This document shows positions 35,601 to 45,860 of a stretch of 64,000 nucleotides of DNA, piece after piece; position 1 is the stretch's first letter; each line of letters opens with the position of its first letter. The notes beneath the pieces were generated by a model. It was given only the letters and a program-made list of their open reading frames with translations. It had not been told where the DNA came from and searched no databases. The DNA comes from Galerina marginata. Taxonomy: Eukaryota > Basidiomycota > Agaricomycetes > Agaricales > Galerinaceae. The stretch spans positions 2,294,001 through 2,358,000 of the forward strand of contig JAECYW010000003.1 of the NCBI GenBank assembly GCA_023014335.1. Direction: 5' to 3'. A program made the position numbers and the translations under genes.

Positions 35601-35721
35601 TTTCAAAGTTGAGTTTGTTTAAAGCTTCAAAGCTTTCAATTCCAAGTTTCAAAGTTCCCAAAGGGCACAAGCAGTTTAAATCAATCAGATGTGTGCCAGA
35701 CTAAGGCCGGGGCCCATAACC

Positions 35722-36194
35722 TGTTAGACTTTCACAATAAAGTGTGTTACTAGTGATTAACACTAATAAGATCACAATAAGCTTAGTTTGCACAATCTGA
35801 TGATTTGAGTCAAAAAGTAGTAAAACGCTTGTATAAGCCCGAGTTTCAATCGTATGTCTTCGTTTCCGAGACATAAGAGGGATTACATGTTGGTACGTAT
35901 GCTAGCTACCGTACGAGGCGAGGCGTGACAATAGATGTCCACAATATCGCGTTCGAAATAATTGTGACACAGAACTCCGAATTACACTACAAAAAGGATA
36001 TCGACGGAAAGGTCTCGATGAGGAGATTACGAAACAGTAAAGCTTTTTACGTAATATCGCTTCTATCCTACGTTATAAGCGAATTACTATGCAAATCACG
36101 CTATTTTACAGTGAAACTAGTTGAAACCAATATGAAACCAAAAGTAAAACACTATCTACAGAGTTCAGAAGTGTTTTATCAACTAATTCTAACA
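35722..36194 (-). repeat. Copia 5' LTR (473 bp, intact)
   Basis: TGTTAG...CTAACA, same as the left LTR without H2. Contains the promoter and R region by analogy; next to the PBS-like GGTTATGGGCCCC (rc 35708-35721). Confidence 0.93.
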
Positions 36195-36366
36195 GGACTG
36201 TCCACAGATTTCCATGAGATTCCATAATATCCATAACACTGTTTCACTGAATCCACGGACAGTCCATGGAATCAAATGAGATTCCATAACATCCATAACA
36301 TTGTATTGTGAATCCATGGAATCCATGCAGTCCATACGGATAAGGTGGGGGACTGTAAAGTACACA
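36195..36366. repeat. Right end of TIR element T4
   Basis: GATTCCATAA/AATCCATGGA repeats, then GGATAAGGTGGGGGACTG and TAAAGTACAC, the same terminus as T1. LINE c ORF1 starts 3 bp later, so the element probably landed in the LINE 5' region. Confidence 0.75.
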
Positions 36367-36368
36367 TC

Positions 36369-38051
36369 ATGCCGTTCATTCAGATCCCGGAGTCGATGGA
36401 GGTTACAAGTTCTTACGTAGTAAAAGAACTTGTTTTCCGGCCTGCATAGCAGGCAGAAAACATTCCTAACGCAATGGTTGGAAATTCTCCCACTCATACA
36501 GTGACCCTGCACCAATTTCTGTATCTCAGCCATTACTGGGCCAATTTTGATGATTTTGGTATCAAAAAATTTGTAAAAATCAGGGCCTTAGGCTCGCTAG
36601 AACCGCCTCATTTTTCTGCTTTTTTTGAGTATAAGATCATCCCAATCGGTTCAGATTTGAGCGGACTATGCATTATTTACTTATTTAACATATATTTATG
36701 TCGTAACATGCACCCACAAAGTAAGAACTTGTTTTTGCCATGCGCAGCAATGGCCTCTGACCAAGTCGATCAGACCATCCTCCGCCCCCTGCGACCACCT
36801 CCCGCGGCCCTCTTCCCTCCGGAGAGAGCAGCACCTCCTGATGTCCCCCCTCCCCCAGCCAAGCGCAATAAAGGGAAGGGCAACGCCGACCACCCGAAAC
36901 AACCGCAGCCCCGGCCTGCTAAGGCTAGGGAGGTTGTTCCCTTCCAGAGGCCTCCTCCCCCGGTCCCTCTTCATTCCAAGCCCAGCAGAACGTAGAAACC
37001 CCGAGTGGGCTATGCGGCTGCTGCAGCTAAGCCTGCCTCGGCGGGTCCTCCCAAAAGGCCCATAACGCCTTCTGCCCCCCAGGGTAATCCCGCTCCTGTT
37101 AAGAAGCAGAAGAAGGACGCCCCTCTCTTCACCTCGTCGGGGCCCTCGCGCAAGCAGGTCCTGATTGACTTCTCCACGCCTCAGCCCCCCCCGGTTGAGC
37201 GTGACAAATTGTGGGGCACTGTTGTTAAGGCCCTATCCACCCACGGAGCAAGCATTTGCGCCGAATCCGTTCTCCAGGTGTACCGGGGATACTCGGTCAT
37301 CATCCCCGCCGTGCCCAATCAACGTGATATTGAAATCATAGGCGGGTGCGCGCATCAACTCTTCCCCGACCTTGGAGACAAGATCTGGGTTGGCCTCCCA
37401 GCCTCGAAGTCTTACCTCCGAGTGCTCAATGTTCTGGCGTTCCAGCCTAACCAGGCGGGACCCACTCACCCGGATCACATAAGACAGGCTATGTACAAGT
37501 CTGCTCTTGCGGATCTCCTCCACCTCGACGGGCCTGTCAGACTCGTTTGCAATACCAAGACCAGTACCACGAGTACTGCGTACTTCAACATTTGGGACTC
37601 CAAGTCAGGCCCCCGCGCTTGTGCGCTCATTGGGCGCACCTTCATGCTTGGCCCACATGTCCTTGTTATCAAGGAGTCAAACTGTCAAGCCGGTGTCCCC
37701 CAGTGTCAACGCTGCTGGCGGTGGGGTCACACCATGTTGGTGTGCAAGGCCCTGGCTTTGCACTGCCCACTCTGCTCGGGTCCGCATACGGAAGAGCAAC
37801 ACCAAGACCATGCACCGTGCTGCAAGGGCTCTTCTAAGAGCAATCCGCCCATCCCCGCCACGCCGGAGGGTGAGCCGTGCCCTCATCGCCCCGCTGCTCC
37901 AATTGCAAGAAGGAGCACTCCGCCACCTCGAACAAATGCAAGTTCTGGGGCCTCCGCTTTGATCGCCCAGGGATTGAAGCTCTCTATAAGCAGGTACGTG
38001 AACGCCCTGTCGTTCGTCGTCCTGCAGCCTCCTCTAACCTGTTGTCCCTAG
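36369..38051 (+). pseudogene. LINE c ORF1 (CCHC nucleocapsid-like), interrupted
   Basis: ATG 36369 gives MPFIQIPESMEV, then H4 (36403-36765), then DQTILRPLRPPP in the same frame, so excision of H4 restores the frame exactly. A TAG stop at 36993 follows HSKPSRT; beyond it the frame continues GYAAAAAKPAS to 38051. The Pro/Lys-rich N-terminus leads to an RNA-binding-like region and CCHC knuckles: CQRCWRWGHTMLVC and CPLCSGPHTEEQHQDHAPCC. ORF1 proteins bind LINE RNA. Confidence 0.8.
36403..36765 (+). mobile_element. H4: short Helitron (363 bp)
   Basis: TTACAAG start and CTCTGACCAAG end, one 5' tip. Inserted between GGAGG and TCGATC within a LINE ORF1 codon without duplication. Confidence 0.92.
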
Positions 38052-38053
38052 CT

Positions 38054-38887
38054 TGATGCCAAGAACACCCGATGAGATTAGAATACTTACATACAACGTA
38101 GCTAAAAATTCATTAGCCCTCGATGTATGCCTTTCCACGCTCGTTGAAATATACGACGTGATCTTCGTCCAAGAACCGCCGTGGCGCGTTGTAAGACAAG
38201 CCCCCCAGCACCATTTCTAAGAAAGGTGATGATGTTATTGGGACCGCAAATTATCTGGATTGGATTCCGATGTTCTGCCCCCAACCCGCCGGAGTAGCAC
38301 CCCGCTGTATCGCCTTCGTGAGCAGAGGGCTTGTGCTGCTGCAGCCTTCCCTTTGCCGCGATCTCATTGACAGCCGCGATATCGTCCTTATCTCCCTCTA
38401 TGCGGGGAGGTTCACTTTCAACATCATGGGTGTATACTCGGATGATCAACATTCGGCGATCAAGCTCCTTGCTGCGAAAGCCAATTCACTCCCTCCGCTC
38501 GTTTACATGGGCGGGGACTTCAACTGCCACTCGAGGGAGTGGGATCCTGACTGTCACTCCCACGGGACGACGGCCATCTCTCTGCTGGACACAGCAGCTT
38601 CCGTTGGCCTCGAGCTTGCTATTCCCAGCAACCCGGGCCCGACTTTCATCTTGCACAATCCGGATCTTCGACCTTCCGTCATTGATCTTGTATTTGTTCC
38701 GCCAGACCAGGCGGTGTCTCTCACGACATGCCTGGAGCTGGAACTGAAGATGAGATCGGACCATGTTCCAATTTCTTCTTTTGTCCTGATCAGATCGTCC
38801 AGATCCGATGCTGGTAAACGAGCGATCCCCCTGGAAGTCCAGATGCAATATTGGGCTGCCACCTGTTGCAGCTACCTTGATGTGTAA
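38054..38887 (+). pseudogene. LINE c endonuclease (APE-like)
   Basis: ATG 38054: RILTYNVAKNSLALDV, then VIFVQEPPW (catalytic Glu). A frameshift near 38205 after the RQAP segment. The second frame has NIMGVYSDDQHSA, YMGGDFNCHSREWD, ELAIPSNPGPTF, SVIDLVFV and SDHVPIS, the Asp/His motifs of the exonuclease-endonuclease-phosphatase fold that nicks target DNA. Ends at a stop near 38887. Confidence 0.85.
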
Positions 38888-38892
38888 ATAAT

Positions 38893-39835
38893 GGTAAGTT
38901 GCCCAAAGTCCACATTGCATCAGGACTGTAATCTGACCATGACTGTAATCTGACCAAGGACTGTCAACTTACCAAGGGCTGTAAACTGACTATGTACTAA
39001 TATTTGGCTTATATCTCAATAAGGACAGAAGACACAGCCACGATCTTGATGGATTCAGGGTTGCGTAGCTGATTACGTCATTTTTTATTAGAGGCGCAGC
39101 CACATCCGAGCACATCCTGGAAAGGCTCGGCAAACTAGCCTCACTTTTTGACAGCTTGGGCAGTTTACCAAGCCATTCCCAAATGTGCTCGGATGTGGCT
39201 GTGCTATTAATAAAAAATGTGCTGCCAAGCCATCTGACCCTGAATCCATCAAAATTTTGTGCCTAGCTATTTTTCCCACAGAGAAAAATGCAAAAAAGTG
39301 AAAAAAAGCCGGCGGTGAGAAATTTTGGCTGACGGGAAAATTTCCCAAAAAGGAAAGAGGGTCTCAAAAGAACGTAATCTATTTTTAGACTCTATTAAAA
39401 TTTAAATCACATGACTAGGTACCTTCCTCATTAAGATATAAGGCTTTTAGTGTTAATTAATAAATTAAAGAACTTAGCACAAATGCTGCTAAGTCCAAAA
39501 TTAGCTGGCTGACTAAATACTGCCATTTTAGGCAATTGCACCTTGATTGCCTTATATATCATGGATGCAGGGGCCCTGAGAGCCTTTATTTATATTTGTT
39601 TACATTTGAGGCCATAAAATTACATAAATGTGCGACAAGCATGTCAATAGAGGCAAATTCAAAGTCATGTGATCTCAATTGATGCCATCAATCACCAAAT
39701 AAATATATATATTTCTCTCTGTACGTGAGCCACATTGTCGTACGACGTAGTCTAACAAATATGCAGGCTTTTGGTAAACTGCCCAACATGGGCAGTTTAC
39801 CTTCCTGATGCAATGTCCTCCTTGGGCAGTTTACC
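38893..39835. mobile_element. TIR element with internal foldback, within LINE c
   Basis: Ends GGTAAGTTGCCCAAAG... and inverted GGTAAACTGCCCAAGG..., both continuing to ACATTGCATCAGGA. An internal foldback pairs 39046-39115 with 39183-39251 (TTGATGGATTCAGGG and GCAGCCACATCCGAGCACAT with their inverses). No ORF. Target duplication is uncertain (TACCTTGATGT / TACCTGATGT). Confidence 0.6.
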
Positions 39836-39859
39836 TACCTGATGTCTTCAACTAGCGGC

Positions 39860-41103
39860 ATAGGCTGATGTTGGTACCCTCTTGGAGACTCACCCCGTTC
39901 GGTCTTTACTGGCCAGACACATGTTGGGCAAGGCTACGCCTCACCCCCTCTCCTACCATTCGATGTCCCGCCGTCAAAAGCTGAACACGAAAGGTCCTAT
40001 TTCGGAGATCGTCAAGAAGCTCCCCATTTTGACCGAGCGTTTGGAGCCCATGGCTTCGCATGCCTGGCCAGGCCATCGATTCCGCGATCGTTATTGGTCG
40101 CGGGTCACCTTCGAGGAATCTCTGGCCCCGCTCAACGAGGACAGAGACTTCAACTATTACCTCGACTTCATCTTCGACATGTTTATGTGGGATGAAGGAG
40201 GTGTATGCATTGGGACGGACGCTAGCGTTTACGTGAACGTCAATCCCAATAGGGCCACTCAGTCCGTCGCGGCTGGGGTCATCTTTTCACAAGGCGTTGA
40301 AGTTGATCGCTTCAGGTGGCTTGTGGGTCGTACCACCGCGCCTGACGCGGAAATGTCGGCCATCTGCCGTGCCATCGAGGCCGCCACTAGGCGGCAATGC
40401 AGGCACGTCGCTATATTCACGGACTCAATTGCCATGGCAAAGCGTGCCCTTGACACTTCCTTGCATTTGTCGCAGTCTCACTCGCTGCGCGCTTGCAAAC
40501 TCCTCGAAACCTGGCTTGAGGCTGACCCTCAATGCTGGATTTCCTTCCACTACGTCCCCACTAATCTCGAGTGGGGCGTACATCATATGGCTCACAAGCA
40601 CGCGCGTGGAGCCGCTCACTTCCCCGTGGACTTCGGTTTGCGGGTTACTTTTGATCGCCTTCGCGCAGAAGGCGATTCTCGCGTGGCGGCACGCTGGGCC
40701 AAGGCTGCAGCTGGTCAGACCGTCCACAACATCTGGGCCGCGACTTCCTCCAGCTTTCGACGCTGGGCAAGAAGCCGCGACCCATTCGTCCGGCTACTCG
40801 CAAGGGTGGGCCTTATATTCGCGAATCCGGAGGCGACGCCGCTTCCTTCGCGCGCTTGTGCAGGTGTATACTGAATCATGCGCCAATCGGTTCGTATTAC
40901 AACCGGTTTAACATCCAAGAGCCTCATGGCTGCCCCCGCTGCGGCGCTCCTCGTGAGACCCGCTCACACATCCTAAAGTACTGTCCGCGGTACAATAGAC
41001 AATCCCCAACCGACCGTTTGCATGGTTTGTTGATGTTTTTGTTGGAGAACCAGGAAGCTTTCTCCTTCGCCCGCCAAGCGGCAGCACTGCAAGGCATTGG
41101 GTA
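39860..41103 (+). pseudogene. LINE c RT end, RNase H and zinc-binding end
   Basis: From about VGTLxETHPVRSLLARHM. RNase H with all three acidic motifs: CIGTDASVYVN, AEMSAICRAIEAA and VAIFTDSIAMAK. A 3-nt-type shift near 40712 (AAAGQTVHN) moves the frame; the zinc-binding end CRCILNHAPIGSYYN and CPRCGAPRETRSH is read in the original frame to TAA 41102. Confidence 0.8.
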
Positions 41104-41767
41104 AGGCGTTCCGCGCGGGCTCATCGCTCAGAGAGGTCTTGATACCTTCTTCCGGGTTGCGTCGGTTGGGGGAGGTCCAATCCCTCCTTCAGACGAGGTT
41201 GACAGGCCAAGGACGGGGTGGTGTAGTTCCGCGCGTTCTTTGCGTTTCGTACCCGGTTGCATTTGCTACGACCGGTGGTTACTTTGCGGCCCTTCTCTCG
41301 AAAGGTGTCTGCTTTTTTGGCTTGCGCGGATGACTTGCTTTCGCAGTCGTTTGGTTGGGGGCCTTATTCCTGCATCTGCTTATTTCCTTTGCTGGTATGG
41401 GTTTCGGGCCGTCAAGGCGCGGGTGGGTGAAGGTTTTCGGGTCGGGTCTGGGTTCTGAAGTGGGCGTCGGGTTTGGAAGGCGGAAAGAGTGCAGCAGCTG
41501 CGGCTGCCAGGAGATGTGCGGGCAGGCTTCGGTTTGCCCAAACGTGGATGTGCGGCGCCTCTGGGTGGTGGTCCGTCCCCCTCGGCTAAGGCCTGGCGCA
41601 CGAAGGACGCCGTTGGAAGGATTCGGAAGAAGTGGATGGGCTTGGGTCTGGTTTGGGGATTAGTAGTTTACTGCGCGCTTGCGACCGGGGATTTGTATTA
41701 GTTAGGCGACCGGACTGCTTTCACGCACCGGTATATAAATTGTTGACTCAAAAAAAAAAAAAAAAAA

Positions 41768-43225
41768 GAACCGCCGTGGCGCGTTGTAAGACAAGCCCTC
41801 AGCACCGTTTCTAAGAAAGGTGATGATGTTATCGGGACCGCAAATCATCCGGATTGGATTCCAATGTTTTGCCCTCACCCCGCCGGAGTAGCGCCCCGCT
41901 GTATTGCGTTTGTGAGCAGAGGACTTGTGCTGCTACGGCCCTCCCTTTGCCGCGATCTTATTGATAGCCGCGATATTGTCCTTACTTGGTCAGAGGCCAT
42001 TGCTGCGCATGGCAAAAACAAGTTCTTACTTGCTAGGTGAGTCTGACTATAAATAAAGGTTAAATAAGTAAATATTGCATAGTCCGCTCAAATCTGAACC
42101 AATTGGGATGATCTTATACTCAAAAAAAGCAGAAAAATAAGGCGATTCTAGCAAGCCTAAAATCTGGCCCTGATTTTTACAATTTTTTTGATACCAAGAT
42201 CATAAAAATTGGCCCAGTAATGGCTGAGATACAGAAACCATGCAGGGTCACTATAGCAGTGGGAGAATTTCCAACCATTGCGTTAGAAACCATTTCCTTC
42301 TGCTATCAAGTGTAGAAAACAAGTTCTTTTACTACGTAAGAACTTGTAACAAGATTAATTCATACGTCGCTTAGTTTTTATCGGATTGCCTTGAAATAAA
42401 GTGTGTAATTATCAGAAAAATCAGGGCTATAAACTGGTGTTACATATGTATTGTCACATTTTCATGTGACTTACCAAATGCGGAATATTGTTTGAAATAC
42501 ATAGTAAATAAGCCATTTTAAGGGATTTTAAAGGCATTGAAATAAAATAAAAATACTAATGATGTTTTTTTACCTAAGAGATGGTCTGTGCACACATATC
42601 ACATGACATATCCCTGAGAATATTTTAGTCTAACTTGGTGCATCAACTGATTCCAAGGCAATTGCACAAAGTTCTGCTGTGAGTTTGATTATGTAAGCAT
42701 CTAGAACATTATATTCAAGTCATTTGGTCATGTTTTGCAATGTTTGGTGTGCCTTTTATGGGTTATCCAGTCAGTTTAATACTAATTTTGCGATTTTTAC
42801 TGAATTAAGCTGGCTGTTTTCCAGACTTGGACACCATGACATCATTGCAAAACATATGTAAATATTTGTACATTATTCTAGATTGGTCTGGGTAACATAT
42901 TTTAGTATATCTAGCTCACTGAAATCTGTTTTAAGTGTAAATTCACACAAATTTGCGCTTTTTGGGTCGTGTGAACAGGTCACATGACCTAATCAACCCT
43001 GGATACACATGCCACATGAAAGCCCTGATTTTTACGAATTTTTTGATACCAAGATCATAAAAATTGGCCCAGTAATGGCTGAGATACAGAAACCATGCAG
43101 GGTCACTATAGCGGTGGGAGAATTTCCAACCATTGCATTAGAAACCATTTCCTTCTGCTATCAAGTGTAGAAAACAAGTTCTTTTACTACGTAAGAACTT
43201 GTAATCTCCCTGTATGCGGGGAGGT
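41768..43225 (+). mobile_element. LINE fragment d (endonuclease), split by Helitron H5
   Basis: 41768-41984 encodes PPWRVVRQA, then PMFCPHPAGVAPRC and LIDSRDIVL; it resumes at 43205 as SLYAGR-like sequence and then leaves LINE homology. Directly abuts the poly(A) of LINE c. Confidence 0.8.
41985..43204 (-). mobile_element. H5: composite short Helitron, two 5' tips (1220 bp)
   Basis: 3' end at 41985, internal tip ending 42349, outer 5' tip at 43204. Empty site CCTTA|TCTCCC is present in LINE c at about 38384-38394; no duplication. Confidence 0.92.
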
Positions 43226-43316
43226 GGGGTTACTATACTGCATTGGAGGCTTGAATATGTTATCGAATACAGCACCTTGTCCAGATTTCAGCATTGGAAA
43301 GTTTCCAGCCTGCATA

Positions 43317-44462
43317 GAGCACTTATCACTCCCCCCCGCGTTCCTGGTGGAATCCAGTGGAATCCACTCATTCCTGTGGAGTGCTGAGGAATGCTACTAT
43401 AGCAGAGAGCCCTGCCAAATTGTCATTCCTGTGGCACCTTATTCCTGTGGAATAAGACCAAATTCCTCTTTTGGAGAGGAACAGGCCACTGGAATGGAGA
43501 GGAGTGGAATCCACCAGCCAAATAACACGTAAATATTTAATTTTCAGTGCTTATCTAATATATTTGGAACTATTTGTGTACAATACTAATAGGTCTGAGT
43601 CTTAAAAAAATTCTCACAGTAAAAATATTCAATTTACTTAAGTATTACCTAATATACAGCTATTCCTCTTGTTGTTTTTTAGAAAAAAGAAATACAAATA
43701 AAACAAGGATATAGGCTATTTATACACTTTATAAACAAAACCAAACATTGTAACACATCAAAAACTGTTATTTGGATACCTTCCTAAACAGGTAATCTAT
43801 ATTTGGAAAAAAAAATTTCAAAGACTCGTGTTTTTTCGTCTTTTTTGGGTTTTTCTCGTCATCGGAAGCAGCTAGTCACATGATTTCAACTGATATATGA
43901 TTTTTAGATCAGGCTGCATGGTTACTATTTTTGGCAAAAAGTTCCCACGGTATGTAAATCTGCCTAAATATAGCAATAAAACCCTACAAAAATTATGGCA
44001 TATTTATATTTGGAATCTCCTGAAAATTCTGAATCCGATGATACCCTATTGACCCTGAATTTCCCATCTACAAATCATGTAAAATATATATATTTAATAG
44101 GCCATAGGGTATATATAGTAATTAGTTTTGGATTTTTCAAAGGACCAATGGTGAAGTGGTTAAAGTGTCTGTGGCTATTGCTATGGACAGGTCTTGGGTT
44201 CAATTCATGCTTATGCATGTTATTTTATTCCTGGACTTGTTCAAGTACAAGTCAGATGTCTTAAGTCATTCCACCACTGGATTCCACCACTGGATTCCAC
44301 TGGATTCCACTTGGTGGAATGGCAAAATAGAATTCCACTGAAGTTGGCTTTGGCATTCCACAGGAATCCACACTCATTCCAGTGGATTCTACAGCCATTC
44401 CACAGGATTCCAGTGGAATTCGGCCATTCCTCTCGGAATAGGTGGGGGAATAGAAAGTACTG
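43317..44462 (+). mobile_element. TIR element T2 (1146 bp), 8-bp duplication CCTGCATA
   Basis: CCTGCATA at 43309-43316 and 44463-44470. Ends GAGCACTTATCACTCCCCC and, inverted, CAGTACTTTCTATTCCCCC. Subterminal GGAATCCAGTGGAATCCA-like repeats at both sides (43340-43515, 44265-44435). No coding capacity, so non-autonomous. Same terminal pattern as T1. Confidence 0.88.
44150..44215 (+). tRNA. tRNA-like segment inside T2
   Basis: TGGTGAAGTGGTTAAAG resembles box A and TTGGGTTCAATTCATGC box B, about 35 nt apart. The cloverleaf is poor. It points outward toward the nearby terminus. Confidence 0.4.
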
Positions 44463-44470
44463 CCTGCATA

Positions 44471-45860
44471 CACCGCCAAATGTATGAAACATAGATGTCA
44501 CGTTTTCCAATTTCATTGGGAACATATGCTGACATACATGAATCAGACATGGAGCCAGCTTTTTCCCAGCTGAAAGACCTGCTGATAGGTTAGCTGGATT
44601 GCACATGTTTGGACGCGACAGCCATATAGGTGTAAGGCCATCCGGAAGGTCTTATCCCATCAAATCTTCAGATCAAGAATCAGCTCTTTTGCAGGTGAAA
44701 TATTTCATATTGACTCAGCTGGTAGACACATATTTACGCATAATATTTATGTAAGTACCAATCTGTATTCCAAGTATTATTCCACCCATATGCCAGATAC
44801 CAAACAGCGCGACAGCCATGTATGTGTAAGGCCATCCTGAAGGTCTTGTCCCATCAAATCTTCAGCTCAATAATCAGCTCTTTCGCAGCTGAAATATTTC
44901 ATATTGACTCAGCTGGTAGACACATATTTACGCATAATATTTATGTAGGTACCAATCTGTATTCCGGGTATTATTCCACCCATATGCTAGATACAGAACA
45001 GACTCGATTGCACCCAAAATATTTGATGTTACCGAGGGGTTAACTCAGCTGGTCTGCCAGGTCAAAAAACAGCTTCATTGCAGTTGCAATATTTAATGCG
45101 AAGTCAGCTGGTCGGCACCTGTTGACATATAATATCCACGAGGCAGCACGTACAATCTGGAGGTCTCATTCCACCCCTCTGTGAGATACAAAGCTGGACC
45201 CATTGCTGGTGAAATATTTGGTGTCAATTTAGTGTTAATTCATTTGGTTGGCATATGTGCACATGTAACATCTGTAGAGCGGTACATCCACATAGCATCC
45301 TGCAGGTCTCATCTCATCCACACAACTGATTGGATGTGAATAACCAACAGATTATGAGGAATAACAGCGGTCAAGAAGGACGATAAGATAACAAGATAAC
45401 AGCAAGACGATAAGATAACAAGATGACAAAAACCAGAAATCGAGCATCTGAGAATCTATATATCAAATTACTGATCCTGTCCGTTCTCCTGCCTGTTCTT
45501 GAAAAGCACAATCTTCCTGTCCAGGACCGCAATCCTCTCATTCAACGCCACCAGTTCTTGACGCATCTTTTTGATCTTTTGCCTGACCCCTGCGAGTTTT
45601 TGGAGCATTGTTTCATTACGAACTTGCGGTTCTTTTTTTGTAAGAGTACGAAGTCAGCATGACAGGAGCTAGGCGTTGAAAAAAGAAAACAGGGTGTTCT
45701 TACCACTTGAATAAGTGGCGAAAAAAGTCCCCCCGGTAACGATGACAGTTTGCGCATGAATTATCAGGTTTCTGAAGTGCCCGCCAGAAATGATGATGTC
45801 TATCTCTGGGGTTAACGAGAAATCAAGGGCAATGACTCGCGCACTTACTGCCTGAGAGTC
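44471..45860. repeat. Spacer between T2 and T3 with about 194-bp tandem repeats
   Basis: Units begin GCGACAGCCAT at about 44614 and 44808, with GTAAGGCCATCC, CCCATCAAATCTTCAG, GAAATATTTCATATTGACTC and TTTACGCATAATATTTATG in the same order. A third, diverged unit (about 45060-45190) keeps CAATATTTAATGCGAAGTC and TCTCATTCCACCC. The right part holds the small gene listed below. Confidence 0.6.

Larger units (their letters stand above)
28860..36194 (-). mobile_element. Ty1/copia LTR retrotransposon, internally deleted, 5-bp duplication GGACT
   Basis: Flanked by GGACT at 28855-28859 and 36195-36199. LTRs start TGTTAG and end CTAACA on the plus strand; each is 473 bp after removing an inserted Helitron from the left copy. 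They differ at only a few positions seen by eye, so the insertion is young. After the 5' LTR (minus strand) comes GGTTATGGGCCCCGG, a probable primer-binding site shared with the second copia at 56991. Gag-protease-integrase and RT-RNase H are separated by short Helitron H3, where the integrase core is missing. Confidence 0.93.
36367..41767 (+). mobile_element. LINE c (Tad-like): ORF1, endonuclease, RNase H, poly(A); RT replaced by another element
   Basis: ORF1 from ATG 36369, endonuclease from ATG 38054, then a TIR element at 38893-39835, then RT end/RNase H and a 3' UTR with poly(A) at about 41750-41767. Several frameshifts. The core of the RT is missing between 38885 and 39860. Confidence 0.85.

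Noticed and set aside
36474..36768. ATG in the Helitron 3' end as start of LINE ORF1 (MASDQV...)
   Set aside because: Removing H4 joins a better start at 36369 in the same frame.
44150..44215. Functional tRNA gene
   Set aside because: Box A and B match, but anticodon and acceptor stems do not pair convincingly by eye.
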